Counted from the first letter of the stretch, positions 17,548 to 27,402 are shown. The stretch: DNA of 64,000 nucleotides from Deltaproteobacteria bacterium HGW-Deltaproteobacteria-6 (GCA_002840435.1 PHAT01000002.1:328696-392695), one strand, 5' to 3'. Numbers and translations: made by a program. The notes: a model not told the origin generated them from the sequence alone.

Positions 17548-18351
17548 ATGGATTACAAGTTGATTGAAGTAAGCACCGAGAATCATGTTGCAACAGTCAG
17601 TCTGAACAGGGTGAAGGGCCTCAATGCCTTAAGCTATGAGCTGGCGACGGAGATTACGGAAGTTTTTCAGGAACTTTCCGGAATAGATGATGTTTGGGCG
17701 ATCATTCTCAAAAGCAATGCCCGGATCTTCTGCGCCGGTCTTGACCTGAAGGATGCCATGTCACGGGGCATCGTCGGAAAAGCGAAGAACATGCTGGATA
17801 TTCCCAGACATGAAAAAAATATTTTCGAATGCTGCCATGCCATCGAGGACTGCAAAAAGCCGGTCATCGCCGCGGTGCACGGCATGTGCGTGGGCGCGGG
17901 GCTCGACATCATTGCCTCCTGCGATCTGCGCCTCTGCACGGAAGATGCGACTTTTTCGCTCAGAGAAGCGCAGATCGGCATCGTAGCCGATATGGGCGTG
18001 CTCCAGCGGCTGCCGTTCATCATCGGCCATATGTACACCAAGCAGATGGCCTATACGGGGCGCTTTTTCAGCGCCGCCGAAGCAGGCAGGATGGGATTGG
18101 TTATCGATGTTTATCCGGACCAGGAAAGTCTTCTGGCCGCTGCTCTGAAACTTGCGGAAGAAATCAAAGAATGCGCGCCGCTGGCGGTCCAGAATACCAA
18201 AGAGGTTATAAACTACGGGCGCTTTGCCTCGGTTCGTGACGGGATCTCTCTGTCCGTACACAAGAACATGCTGCTGCTTTCCTCCGAGGATTGCATGGAA
18301 GCCATGGTCGCCTTTATGGAGAAGCGGAAACCCAATTTCAAGGGAGCCTGA
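17548..18351 (+). CDS. Enoyl-CoA hydratase/isomerase (crotonase family; dienoyl-CoA isomerase-like)
   Basis: 267 residues, start ATG at 17548 with TTGGAGGTTACA just upstream. The crotonase oxyanion-hole sequences FCAGLDLKD and GMCVGAGLDII are present. The catalytic stretch REAQIGIVADMGVLQRLP resembles delta3,5-delta2,4-dienoyl-CoA isomerase (ADxGxLQRLP with a second acidic residue) more than plain hydratase. Such an activity would handle unsaturated or cyclic diene acyl-CoAs. The exact reaction is uncertain. Ends about 50 bases before the convergent VWA gene. Confidence 0.85.
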   Translation: MDYKLIEVSTENHVATVSLNRVKGLNALSYELATEITEVFQELSGIDDVWAIILKSNARIFCAGLDLKDAMSRGIVGKAKNMLDIPRHEKNIFECCHAIEDCKKPVIAAVHGMCVGAGLDIIASCDLRLCTEDATFSLREAQIGIVADMGVLQRLPFIIGHMYTKQMAYTGRFFSAAEAGRMGLVIDVYPDQESLLAAALKLAEEIKECAPLAVQNTKEVINYGRFASVRDGISLSVHKNMLLLSSEDCMEAMVAFMEKRKPNFKGA

Positions 18352-18399
18352 TTTTATCCGGATGTCAGGCGCCGATCTTGAAGGCGAAACGCATTGGTA

Positions 18400-21300
18400 T
18401 CAGGCCGTCAGCATCCGGTAGATCCGCGTAATCTTTTCCGGTAATTTGACCACGTCGTCGATGACTGTCCAGCTGCTGTGGCTGTACATGCGGGGCAGGT
18501 ATTCGGCGGCGGCCCGGTCCACCGTGATGCAGAAGGTCTTGATTCCGAAATGCTGGGCCTCTTTCAGGGCCATGCGTGTATCTTCAATGGCGTAGGTTCC
18601 CGAGTACTCCTTGTCCACAGGCTTGCCGTCGCTCAAAAGAATGATCAGCTTCGTTCGTTCCTGCCGCTTTCTCAGTTTGCTCAACGTGTGGCGGATGGCT
18701 GTGCCATCCCGGTTTTCAAAATGGTCCTCGATGGCGGAAATTCTTTTCTTGGTTTTGTCGTCATAGGGATCGTCGAAATCCTTGATGCGGTAGTAATCGA
18801 CATTGTCGCGGTTGTCCCCGGAAAATCCGTAAATGGCGAAGGCATCGCCCACCTCATACAGGGCCTCCGACATGATGATCAGGGATTCCTTTTCGCGTTC
18901 GATCGTCGCGCCCCTGGTGCTGCGGCTCATGTCGATAAGAAAGGCCACGGCAATGTCGCGCCTTCTTTTTTGAATAAGGGTGTAGTTCTTTTCGGAAGGG
19001 GAGATCCCCGCTTTGCGATCCACCATAAACTCCACCACGGCGTCCAGGTCAATATCATCGCCGTCATACTGGTGTTTGAGCCTGGTGAAGCCTTCCGGTT
19101 TGAGCATCTGGAATTCGCGCCGGATCTTTTTCAGAAGCCCCGCGTACCGGTCTGTTGTTTCCCGATAAAAATCAAGAGACGTTCCCGGGTAGGTCTGCTC
19201 GCGGATTCTGGTCCAGTTGCTGCGGTAATCGTGCAGATCCTCCCCCCATTCGTCATAAAGAGATGTCCCCTGTTCACTCTGGAGTTCCGTCTTTTTATCC
19301 AGTGACGCCTCGATGCTGCGCAGAAAAAGAAAAACATCATTCGGACTTGACGCCTCCAGGCGCCGTTCTATTTCTTTGGGCGTTATCCCTTTCTCCTGAT
19401 AAATGGCTCGAAGCAGCCGCTCGATTTTTTCCGGCGCGTCAAATTTCATGGAGGGATCCGTGCTGCCTGCTTCCTCCTTGTGCTGATCGGCGCGTCCCGC
19501 TTCCTGTTTGCCGCCGTGAGACTCGCCGCGAAAACTTTGCTGGTCCTGACCGGTCCGGTGGGGTCTTTGTGCCACATGGTCTGTGGCAGGTCTTGTCTGA
19601 GTGGGCGTTGTGTCGCTTTCCGGATTGCTTTGCGATTCCACCTGCGAACCGGACTGTCTGCGTTGTGCCGATTGGCGGCCCTGCAGCCGGTCCCGAATTT
19701 GCTGTGATGTTTTGCCAAAGCTCCCGATATTCTGGGACACCATATCCTGATCCAGCGGTTTGGACAGGGGTTTCACCGCCCGGTAAGGTTCCCTGAAGGC
19801 CCTGTCGATCATGAAATATACGCGGGCGGCCAAACGCGCAGCCATGTGGACGTCCACTTCCGGCTTTTGCAGCGTCAGGGAGAGATCCAGCGCGCTTCGG
19901 AGAATCGGAATGGCCGGATCACTGGTATTGTCGAACGCTTTCTGGGCCATCAGGCTCTGGGCGAGCATCTCCACTGTCCGCTGTTTGGGATTGGTGATCT
20001 TTTGCGGTGATCGGCGCTTGGCTGTCATATGGCGATTCATGGCTAAAATATCTTTACCCAGGGCCGGATATTCCCGCTTGAGGATGCTTTCAATCCGGAA
20101 GTCTTCCAACAGGTTAAATAGATTATGCGCCAGATCCGGTTCCGGAAACAGGTGGGTAAAACGGTCAATGTCGCTTTGCTCTTCATCTTCTTTGCGGGTT
20201 CCGTAGCGGGCGGCAATGTCCTCGCTGATGTCGGCCAGCCGGGAGATATTGAATTCAAAACTTCCATATTCCAGATGGGCCTCCTGATGGGTGGCGGAGA
20301 CCTTGTAAAGTTTGAAGTTGTCTTCCTTGTCCTGAAAATCCTTGATCCGTTTGGGAAGATAGATTTTCCGGCCGTCCGTATAGACCGTTTCCGCCTCGGC
20401 GATTTCCACGCGGCGTCCCAGCAGGGCCCGCAGATAGGTGGACAGGAAATGCTTGATGGTTTTGAGCTCCAGTCCCTTGGGGATGCCTTCCATGAAATCG
20501 CTGAAAGCGGGAGAATTTCCGGTCAGAAATGACAACGCCTTTTCTTCGTCGTCTTTGGCCGTGCTTTCGGCAAACGACGCAATCATGCCGAAGCCGTCCA
20601 ATCCCACCCAGTTGATGAATTCGGGGCTTTTTTCGAGAAGCGCTACGGCGAGGGCGGGGCTTGTGCGCGCCACCATGGCGGCAATCCAATAGACGCCCGG
20701 AGCGATGGCCTTGTCACCGATATGATCCAGTCTGCTGATGAGTCCGGGGCTCTTCTCGACCACGTCAATTGCGGCCTGCCAGTCTTTTCCCGCGATGCCT
20801 GATGCGCATGCCACCAGAATTTCCAATCCTTCAAATCCCATTTTATCAATGACGGCGGGGCTGACGTCAAGCAGGCGTTTCGCGATTTTCCCGCTGTTGC
20901 GGACTGTCCTGATCATCAGGGCAAACAATTTCACCAGCTCTTCGGCGCCGATCCGGTCTCGCAGCGCCGGGCTTTCTTCCAGGAGCGTCGTGGCGAGCCG
21001 CCAATCGGAGGCGGCCGCATCAGCCGCAAATTCATAGACGCGGAGGGGCAGTGACTTGTCTCCATGGGCCAAAAGACGGTCGATCAGATCGGGACTCTTT
21101 TCCAGAAGGCTCACGGCGCCATAGTTGTTCTGGCGGGCGACCAGGCGGGCCACGTGGGCTATCTGAATCAAACCGTCATATCCCAACCGATCGATGATGC
21201 GCGGGCTTACTTCCAGCAGGCTGACGGCGGTGGTCCAGCTTTCGACGCCCGTCTGGTGCGCCAAATCTTCCAGTTTTTCCAAGCCGTCCAGTCCGATCAA

Positions 21301-22818
21301 TCGAATAATTTCGGGGCTGCGATCCAGGAAGCTCACGGCCATCCGGGCGTTGTATTGTACAATGCGCGATCCAAGATGACAGACTTTTACAATGAGGGAG
21401 GTATCGCCCAGTTTCAAGAGCCCGTCAATGATGGCGGGGCATTTATCCAGGAGTGAGGCGGCGGCAGACCAGCTTTCCCGGGCCAGCGTTGACGCGAAAT
21501 CACCGATCAGCGCAAGCCCGGCGATGCCGATGCGGTCGATCAGATCGGGGCTTTTTAAAAGCAGTCTGGATGCGGTCTCCCAGCTTCCCCTTGCGATGTC
21601 CGTACCCAGGGCGCTGATTTTGGTCAACCCTACCATACCGGTCCTGTCCAGAAGAATCGGGGCAACATCCAGAAAGGAAATGGCTGCAGGACAGCTCACA
21701 CGAGCCATTGTGCCTGCCATCTCCGCAATCTCCCTCAGGCCGGCCATATCCAGCCTGTCGGCCAGGTCAACGCTTGCAAAAATGAATCTCAGGGCAGCCT
21801 GTGAACTGATTGTGGAGAGCTCCCGCCCCAGGTGATAGATATTTCCTGTTTGTTCAATATTAAATCGGGTTTGCAGACGATCAATGATCTCCGGGCTTTT
21901 CATTAACAAGACAGTGGCATTTTCAGGATTATCGGCGGCCATGGCGAGAGCGCATTGCCAAACCGGCTCCAATCCGTCTTGCCCCAGGCGGTCAATCAGG
22001 TCGGGGGCCGTGTCGAAAAAAGTGTAAGCCATCCTGGCGCCAAAAGGTGTTGTCTTTACCGCGTGGTCGTAAAGTACGGGCGGCAGGTCTTTCCTGCCGC
22101 CGGCTGTTATTCGCCTGGTAATGTCCGGAATTTTTTCAACGAGTTCCATGGCGATGTTCCAGTTGTCCTCGGCCATCAGGGTTGCGAAATGATAAACCTT
22201 CAGCGCTGAAGATATATCCGCGCCGGCTTTCATCATGCTGTCTACCCGGCCCGGGCTTTCTTCAATGACCCTGATTGAATGAGCCCAGCTATGGCGGGCA
22301 ATCGCGGCGCCGAAAGCAGCGATTCTGCGCAGGCCTTCAAAGCCGGTCCTGCGGATAATCGCCGGGCTTTCCGTAAGGGCGCACATTGCCGTCCGGATGT
22401 CGACTTGGGCGATGCTGCAAGCGAGTGCGGCGGTTTGGGTCAATGTTTCAAAATTGCTTTCAGAAATCAGTGCCGGACTGATTTCGAGAAAGCGTGCCGC
22501 GAGGGGAGCGCCGAAGGGGACCACCTGATTTGCCAGGCCAAAGACACTGATGACCATTTCCTCTCCTGCGGGGAGAAGCCGGGAAACAATGTCCGGCGTC
22601 CGCTCCAGAACGACAAGGGCTGTCTGGCGATCATTTTCGGCGATTCGGATGATCGGTGACAGGATGGAATCAATGCCTTCCTCGCCGAAGCGTTCGATAA
22701 GGGGAGAAAAGGCAGCGTTGAACCGGGCCGTCAGTTCACCAGCCGCATTTTCATCAGTCCCCCCGTCAACGGCGGGGCGGGGCTTTTGGGATCTATCTTT
22801 AAATCGGTCTTTAGGCAT
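18400..22818 (-). CDS. Giant VWA-domain protein (CbbO/NorD-like) with about 19 repeats
   Basis: 1472 residues, about twice the usual NorD/CbbO size. Residues from about 30 to 780 are built of some 19 helical repeats of 37-40 residues with a core like LLEKSPDLIDRLGxxGL and a conserved Trp (xxSWxxA) in many copies, resembling a HEAT-type solenoid. A charged, Gln/Ser-rich linker follows around residues 1040-1110. The C-terminal 190 residues form a von Willebrand A domain with an intact MIDAS (DMSRST; LSDGKP). With the ATPase encoded just upstream it forms a MoxR/VWA pair of the type that inserts cofactors or remodels target enzymes. No target enzyme is adjacent. Confidence 0.85.
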   Translation of the reverse strand: MPKDRFKDRSQKPRPAVDGGTDENAAGELTARFNAAFSPLIERFGEEGIDSILSPIIRIAENDRQTALVVLERTPDIVSRLLPAGEEMVISVFGLANQVVPFGAPLAARFLEISPALISESNFETLTQTAALACSIAQVDIRTAMCALTESPAIIRRTGFEGLRRIAAFGAAIARHSWAHSIRVIEESPGRVDSMMKAGADISSALKVYHFATLMAEDNWNIAMELVEKIPDITRRITAGGRKDLPPVLYDHAVKTTPFGARMAYTFFDTAPDLIDRLGQDGLEPVWQCALAMAADNPENATVLLMKSPEIIDRLQTRFNIEQTGNIYHLGRELSTISSQAALRFIFASVDLADRLDMAGLREIAEMAGTMARVSCPAAISFLDVAPILLDRTGMVGLTKISALGTDIARGSWETASRLLLKSPDLIDRIGIAGLALIGDFASTLARESWSAAASLLDKCPAIIDGLLKLGDTSLIVKVCHLGSRIVQYNARMAVSFLDRSPEIIRLIGLDGLEKLEDLAHQTGVESWTTAVSLLEVSPRIIDRLGYDGLIQIAHVARLVARQNNYGAVSLLEKSPDLIDRLLAHGDKSLPLRVYEFAADAAASDWRLATTLLEESPALRDRIGAEELVKLFALMIRTVRNSGKIAKRLLDVSPAVIDKMGFEGLEILVACASGIAGKDWQAAIDVVEKSPGLISRLDHIGDKAIAPGVYWIAAMVARTSPALAVALLEKSPEFINWVGLDGFGMIASFAESTAKDDEEKALSFLTGNSPAFSDFMEGIPKGLELKTIKHFLSTYLRALLGRRVEIAEAETVYTDGRKIYLPKRIKDFQDKEDNFKLYKVSATHQEAHLEYGSFEFNISRLADISEDIAARYGTRKEDEEQSDIDRFTHLFPEPDLAHNLFNLLEDFRIESILKREYPALGKDILAMNRHMTAKRRSPQKITNPKQRTVEMLAQSLMAQKAFDNTSDPAIPILRSALDLSLTLQKPEVDVHMAARLAARVYFMIDRAFREPYRAVKPLSKPLDQDMVSQNIGSFGKTSQQIRDRLQGRQSAQRRQSGSQVESQSNPESDTTPTQTRPATDHVAQRPHRTGQDQQSFRGESHGGKQEAGRADQHKEEAGSTDPSMKFDAPEKIERLLRAIYQEKGITPKEIERRLEASSPNDVFLFLRSIEASLDKKTELQSEQGTSLYDEWGEDLHDYRSNWTRIREQTYPGTSLDFYRETTDRYAGLLKKIRREFQMLKPEGFTRLKHQYDGDDIDLDAVVEFMVDRKAGISPSEKNYTLIQKRRRDIAVAFLIDMSRSTRGATIEREKESLIIMSEALYEVGDAFAIYGFSGDNRDNVDYYRIKDFDDPYDDKTKKRISAIEDHFENRDGTAIRHTLSKLRKRQERTKLIILLSDGKPVDKEYSGTYAIEDTRMALKEAQHFGIKTFCITVDRAAAEYLPRMYSHSSWTVIDDVVKLPEKITRIYRMLTA

Positions 22819-22829
22819 TCATCTAACCG

Positions 22830-23660
22830 TTAAAAGCTGAAATAGTTTTTGAGCACTTCTTCGATGCTTTTTTGAAGATCGCTGTCGTAGGTCAAAGGTT
22901 CGATCATCGTGGCACGAAGCGATTCCTGTAAAGGCATGCCACTTTTGAGCAGCATGCCGGCGTAAACCAGCTCGCGTGTGGAAACGCCTTCCTCCAGACC
23001 CTGATGAATCAGATTGCGTATCCGGTTGGCGGCTTTGACCAACTTTCCCGACATTTGCTCATCTATTCCTGCCTCCCGGCTGACAATGCGTACTTCCAGG
23101 TCCTCCGCGGGCCAGCCGAGGTTGATCGAAATGAAACGCTGCCTGGTGCTGGGCTTGAGTTCCTTTAAGACACTCTGGTAATTGGGATTGTAGCTGATGA
23201 CCATCATGAATCCTTCCGGAGCATGGAAAATCTTGCCTTTCTTTTCCACGGGCAGATAACGCCTGTGATCCGTGAGCGGATGAATAACAACGGTAACGTC
23301 CTTGCGCGCCTCGACTACTTCATCCAGATAGGCGATGCCGCCTTCGCGTACGGCCATCAGCAGGGGCCCGTCAATCCATTCCACCTCATCACCTTTGATG
23401 ATGTAACGGCCGGTCAGGTCGTTGGCGCTGAGGTCATCATGGCAGGCAACGGTATAAAGGGGTCGGTTCAGGCGCCAGGCCATGTGTTCCACGAGCCGCG
23501 TTTTGCCGCTTCCGGTGGGCCCGTTTAGAAGGACCGGCAGCTTATTGGCATGGGCCGCTTCAAACAGCTCTATTTCCTTGCCCTGCGGAAGATAAAAGGG
23601 TTCTTTGGATACCCGGAAGTCGCCATTTTCAATTTTTTCGGTCTTTTCATGTTTTCCCAT
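22830..23660 (-). CDS. MoxR-family AAA+ ATPase (CbbQ/NorQ type)
   Basis: 276 residues, start ATG chosen at 23658-23660 behind AAAAGGAGCTTAAG. Walker A GPTGSGKT, Walker B GIAYLDEV and sensor residues (MMVISYNPNY, then STRQRF) define a MoxR ATPase; the C-terminal CbbQ_C-type region (EGVSTRELVYAGML) points to the NorQ/CbbQ branch. Members use ATP to remodel metalloenzymes together with a VWA partner, here encoded 11 bases downstream, so the two are surely one operon. Confidence 0.92.
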   Translation of the reverse strand: MGKHEKTEKIENGDFRVSKEPFYLPQGKEIELFEAAHANKLPVLLNGPTGSGKTRLVEHMAWRLNRPLYTVACHDDLSANDLTGRYIIKGDEVEWIDGPLLMAVREGGIAYLDEVVEARKDVTVVIHPLTDHRRYLPVEKKGKIFHAPEGFMMVISYNPNYQSVLKELKPSTRQRFISINLGWPAEDLEVRIVSREAGIDEQMSGKLVKAANRIRNLIHQGLEEGVSTRELVYAGMLLKSGMPLQESLRATMIEPLTYDSDLQKSIEEVLKNYFSF

Positions 23661-23749
23661 CTTAAGCTCCTTTTGTGTCTTCATGTCTGAATTTTAATAT
23701 AGGCGCGATTGGATAAATATCAAATATTTTTTATCTGTAGTTATAACGG

Positions 23750-24083
23750 TCTCGTGACTCGCGTACCCTCGCGCCACCTTGTGTGATCTTTAGGTCATTA
23801 GGTGGTCAGGGCATCAGGTTACAAAGTTGGTCTTGTGTCCTGCCGAGTATATCCAGTATTTCTCTGTCATATCGACCGCAGGGAGATATCTTTCCTTTCG
23901 TCATTTCCACGTAGTCCGAATCCTGGTTTACTCGTCGTCATACCGGTCTTGTGACCTTCAGGTTACTCAGGCCGGTATTCAGAATTAAAAAACTCTATAA
24001 GGTGGCAGTTGAACCAGGGTATCCCATTCGCTCAAAATGCCCTGCAACTGTGGCTCACTCGCGGTATATCCCGGTTCAACTGC
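23750..24083. repeat. Cluster of palindromic repeat elements in a 630-base gene-free gap
   Basis: Between the MoxR gene and the nitroreductase gene no gene is supported. I see (1) a CTCGCGCCACCTT...TAGGTCATTAGGTGG stretch at about 23766-23810, resembling the inverted repeat at 63663-63744; (2) ATACCGG/CCGGTAT arms near 23940-23978; (3) an exact 11-base inverted repeat GCAGTTGAACC (24005-24015) and GGTTCAACTGC (24073-24083); (4) ATCGACCGCAGGGAGATATC near 23873, a copy of the motif at 15067. These look like short non-autonomous repeats. Confidence 0.55.
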
Positions 24084-24290
24084 TTTCCTTCTTTTCCATT
24101 GAAACAAAACAATATTTTCAGTATATTGCCACAACCATCTAGTATTTTGAAAACTCCTTGAACTTTGTTGAAAGATTTTGCATGCACATATTTTAAGATA
24201 AACCAACTTTAAAAGATTATTCCTGAAGGAGTAAGGCAGCTGAAATGCTCCAAGAGAATGGCGAAAATCTTTAAAACATCAGAGGTAATC

Positions 24291-24947
24291 ATGCTGAAAA
24301 AAATGTTTCTAACCCTAGCCGTTTTATTTTGTTTCGCTTCCACATCCCTTGCCGCCGAGTTTGCGGCGATTAAGCTGCCGCCGCCGGATATGAAGGGCGG
24401 GAAGCCTTTGATGCAGTGTTTGAAAGATCGCAAGACGGACCGGTCTTTCAGCACGAAGAAACTGCCGGTGGAGGTGTTGTCTAATCTGCTGTGGGCTGCT
24501 GCCGGTATCAGCAGGCCGGACGGCAGGCGTACAGCGCCTTCGGCCAAAAACTGGCAGGAAGTTAATGTGTATGTCGCGATGGCGGAAGGCCTCTATCTTT
24601 ATAATGCCAAAACCCATTCGCTCGATCCCGTCCTGAAGGCCGATCTGCGCAAGGAAACAACCCATTTCCTTCAGCCGTCACGAAGTGATATTGAAGCCGC
24701 GCCGCTTCAGCTGATTTATGTGGCGGACTACTCAAAGATGACGATTGCCACAAGCGACGAAAACAAGCTTCTGTATTCCGGCGCGGATTCCGCTTTCATC
24801 GCCCAGAATGTTTACCTGTATTGCGCGTCCGAAGGGCTGGCCACGGGGATTCGCGCTCTGCTGGATAAGACCGGGCTGGCTAAAGATATGAAACTGCGCA
24901 GCCAGCAAAAAGTCGTTTTCGTGCAGGCGGTTGGCTATCCTGAATAA
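24291..24947 (+). CDS. Exported SagB-type nitroreductase-family protein
   Basis: 218 residues from the ATG at 24291. A signal peptide (MLKKMFLTLAVLFCFASTSL, cleavage after the Ala-Ala that follows) precedes a nitroreductase fold of the SagB/ThcOx type: RKTDRSFSTKKLP, the WAAAGISRPDGRRTAPSA flavin-binding signature, and SAFIAQNVYLYCASEGLATG near the end. Family members bind FMN. An exported nitroreductase is unusual but typical of this small subgroup in anaerobes. It is followed closely by three further oxidoreductase-type genes on the same strand. Confidence 0.82.
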   Translation: MLKKMFLTLAVLFCFASTSLAAEFAAIKLPPPDMKGGKPLMQCLKDRKTDRSFSTKKLPVEVLSNLLWAAAGISRPDGRRTAPSAKNWQEVNVYVAMAEGLYLYNAKTHSLDPVLKADLRKETTHFLQPSRSDIEAAPLQLIYVADYSKMTIATSDENKLLYSGADSAFIAQNVYLYCASEGLATGIRALLDKTGLAKDMKLRSQQKVVFVQAVGYPE

Positions 24948-24980
24948 ATCAAAAAATTTAATATAAAAAAAGGAGACCCT

Positions 24981-26138
24981 ATGAACAATTTCACCTTGTA
25001 TAACCCGACCAAAATTCTTTTTGGCAAGGGAAGGATTAAAGATGTCGCAGGCGAAATCCCGAAGGGCGCAAAAGTTCTCATCACCTATGGCGGGGGGAGT
25101 ATCAAGCGCAACGGTGTGCTGGATGAAGTTAAAGCCGCATTGCAGGGCTATGAACTGATGGAATTTGGCGGCATCGAGCCCAACCCGACATATGAAACGT
25201 TGATGAAGTGTGTGGATGTCGTGCGTCAGAACAAAATTGATTTCCTGCTGGCTGTCGGCGGCGGTTCCGTGATTGACGGCACAAAATTTATTGCCGGTGC
25301 CGCCCTGCATGAGGGAGATGCCTGGGACATTGTTAAATCTTACGGCATGAAGATGAAGCGCGCCCTGCCGTTTGGAACGGTTTTAACGCTTCCGGCCAGT
25401 GGTTCGGAAATGAACAGCGGAGCCGTCATTACCAATCGCGCATTAAATGCCAAGCTCCCCTTTATGCATCCCGCATTGTTTCCCAAATTTTCCGTGCTTG
25501 ATCCCGAGAAAACCTATTCACTGCCGAAAGGCCAGATTGCCAACGGCGTTGTGGATACATTTGTCCACGTCATCGAGCAATATCTGACTTACCCCGTAAA
25601 CGGGAAATTGCAGGACCGGTTTGCCGAAGGATTGCTGCTGACGCTGATTGAGGATGGACCGAAAGCTCTGGCCGAACCGGAAAATTATGATGTGCGCGCC
25701 AATCTCATGTGGTGCGCTACGCTGGGCCTCAACGGGCTCATCAGCGCCGGCGTTCCTCAGGACTGGGCCACGCATATGGTCGGCCATGAACTGACGCTGC
25801 TTTGTGAGCTGGACCACGGCAAAACGCTGGCGGTCGTATTGCCGGCCATGCTGAAGATTCGTGCGCAGGATAAAAAGGAAAAACTCCTGCAGTATGCCGA
25901 ACGCGTCTGGGGTATTACGAGCGGGGATGATAACGCGCGCATTGATGCCGCCATCGAAAAAACACGGGAATTTTTTGAAAGCATCCAGGTTCCCACCCGT
26001 CTTTGTTCCTACAATCTCGGCGCGGATATCATTCCGACTATTATCGAACAGTTGAAAGCGCACGGCATGGTCAAGCTGGGTGAGAAACGGGATGTGACGC
26101 CGGAACTGGTTGAAGCCCTGTTAAAGGAATGTTTGTAA
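24981..26138 (+). CDS. Iron-containing alcohol dehydrogenase (YqhD/BdhA type)
   Basis: 385 residues with an AAAGGAGACCCT ribosome site. The NAD(P)-binding GGGS (AVGGGSVIDGTKFIA) and metal-ligand region (DTFVHVIEQYLT; WATHMVGHELTLL; DHGKTLAVV) are intact. Reduces aldehydes or oxidises primary alcohols in the cytoplasm, usually with NADPH in the YqhD branch. Probably co-transcribed with the nitroreductase upstream (33-base gap) and the SDR downstream. Confidence 0.92.
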   Translation: MNNFTLYNPTKILFGKGRIKDVAGEIPKGAKVLITYGGGSIKRNGVLDEVKAALQGYELMEFGGIEPNPTYETLMKCVDVVRQNKIDFLLAVGGGSVIDGTKFIAGAALHEGDAWDIVKSYGMKMKRALPFGTVLTLPASGSEMNSGAVITNRALNAKLPFMHPALFPKFSVLDPEKTYSLPKGQIANGVVDTFVHVIEQYLTYPVNGKLQDRFAEGLLLTLIEDGPKALAEPENYDVRANLMWCATLGLNGLISAGVPQDWATHMVGHELTLLCELDHGKTLAVVLPAMLKIRAQDKKEKLLQYAERVWGITSGDDNARIDAAIEKTREFFESIQVPTRLCSYNLGADIIPTIIEQLKAHGMVKLGEKRDVTPELVEALLKECL

Positions 26139-26170
26139 GAGGCCCAAAATCAAACTATGAGGAATGAGTC

Positions 26171-27004
26171 ATGGATAAAAATTCAGTTGTTTTGATTTCC
26201 GGTTGTTCGTCAGGGATCGGGCTTGCGCTGGCCCGTGAGTTTGCTTCCCGCGGGTGCAAAGTGTTTGCCACGGCACGCAGGCCGGCGGTTATCGAAGACC
26301 TCAAAAAAGAAGGGATGGAAATAGCCGCGCTGGATGTGACGGATCAAAAGTCCATTGATGCCTGTGTGGCGGAAGTGATGGCCAAAGCGGGCAGGATTGA
26401 CGTGCTGGTCAATAACGCGGGTTATGCGCTGGTCGGGCCGGTGGTTGATTTGTCCATCGATGATCTCCGCCGTCAATTTGAAACAAACGTCATCGGCCTG
26501 GTGGCACTCACCCAAGCAGTTGCGCCGCACATGATCAGGCAGCGTTCCGGTTTGATTGTCAACATGGCAAGCGTGTCAGGCATCTGCGCCACGCCGTTTG
26601 CCGGAGCTTACTGCGGCACCAAGGCCGCAGTCAACCTGCTTTCGGATTCGCTGCGCATTGAGCTGGCGCCTTTTGGCATTTCCGTGGTCACGGTTCAGCC
26701 CGGCGCGATCAAATCCAGATTTGGCGAAGTTGCCGAAGGGAGTATCAGGCTGAACGAAAATTCCGTTTATGCGCCGCTTTCGGGGTATGTCAAAGCGCGG
26801 GCGACGGCTTCACAAAAAGATCCGACAACAGCGGAAGAATTTTCACAGAAACTGATTGATAAACTGTTTCTGAAGTCCATTCCCAAAATTATCCGTCTGG
26901 GCAAGCAGTCCGCCAGTCTGCCGATTGTGGCGGCCCTGCCGGTAAATCAGTTTGACAACATCATGAGCAAAGCATTTGGATTGGATAAACTGAAAAAGAA
27001 ATAA
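26171..27004 (+). CDS. Short-chain dehydrogenase/reductase
   Basis: 277 residues. Rossmann motif ISGCSSGIGLAL, the NNAG motif, active-site Ser (MASVSGI) and YxxxK (YCGTK) are all present, the classical SDR pattern. Substrate unknown. The C-terminal extension of about 70 residues is longer than in minimal SDRs and resembles those acting on lipid or retinol-like alcohols. Sits in a run of small oxidoreductase genes. Confidence 0.9.
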   Translation: MDKNSVVLISGCSSGIGLALAREFASRGCKVFATARRPAVIEDLKKEGMEIAALDVTDQKSIDACVAEVMAKAGRIDVLVNNAGYALVGPVVDLSIDDLRRQFETNVIGLVALTQAVAPHMIRQRSGLIVNMASVSGICATPFAGAYCGTKAAVNLLSDSLRIELAPFGISVVTVQPGAIKSRFGEVAEGSIRLNENSVYAPLSGYVKARATASQKDPTTAEEFSQKLIDKLFLKSIPKIIRLGKQSASLPIVAALPVNQFDNIMSKAFGLDKLKKK

Positions 27005-27030
27005 TCCAATAAGAAGGAGGAATCAAGCTG

Positions 27031-27402
27031 ATGCACTTTACATTTGCTCACAATAACTTCAATGTGCTGAATCTGGAAAAAAGTCTGATCTTTTACAAAG
27101 AAGCCCTGCAACTGGATGAAGTGCGCCGCCTGGAAGCCCCGGACGGCAGCTTTATTCTGGTTTTCCTGGGCGACCGGAAAACGCCTCATCAGTTGGAGCT
27201 CACCTGGATGAAAGATCGACGGGAGCCTTACAATCTGGGCGATAATGAATTTCATCTGGCTTTCAAGGTGGATGACTTTGCCGCCGCGCATGCGCTGCAT
27301 GAAAAAATGGGCTGTATCTGTTTTGAAAATAAAGCGATGGGTATTTACTTCATCAACGATCCGGATGATTACTGGATTGAAATAATTCCTCAAAAGAAGT
27401 AG
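27031..27402 (+). CDS. Glyoxalase/VOC-superfamily protein (lactoylglutathione lyase-like)
   Basis: 123 residues behind AAGGAGGAATCAAG. The vicinal-oxygen-chelate fold carries the four expected metal ligands: His in FAHNNFNV, Glu in HQLELTW, His in NEFHLAF and Glu in YWIEIIP. A role as glyoxalase I detoxifying methylglyoxal is the simplest reading and fits neighbouring aldehyde-handling genes; other VOC activities are not excluded. Confidence 0.85.
   Translation: MHFTFAHNNFNVLNLEKSLIFYKEALQLDEVRRLEAPDGSFILVFLGDRKTPHQLELTWMKDRREPYNLGDNEFHLAFKVDDFAAAHALHEKMGCICFENKAMGIYFINDPDDYWIEIIPQKK

Noticed and set aside
17329-17586. 85-codon minus-strand frame upstream of the crotonase
   Set aside because: Low-complexity Phe/Ile-rich, overlaps the crotonase start and ribosome site, no similarity.
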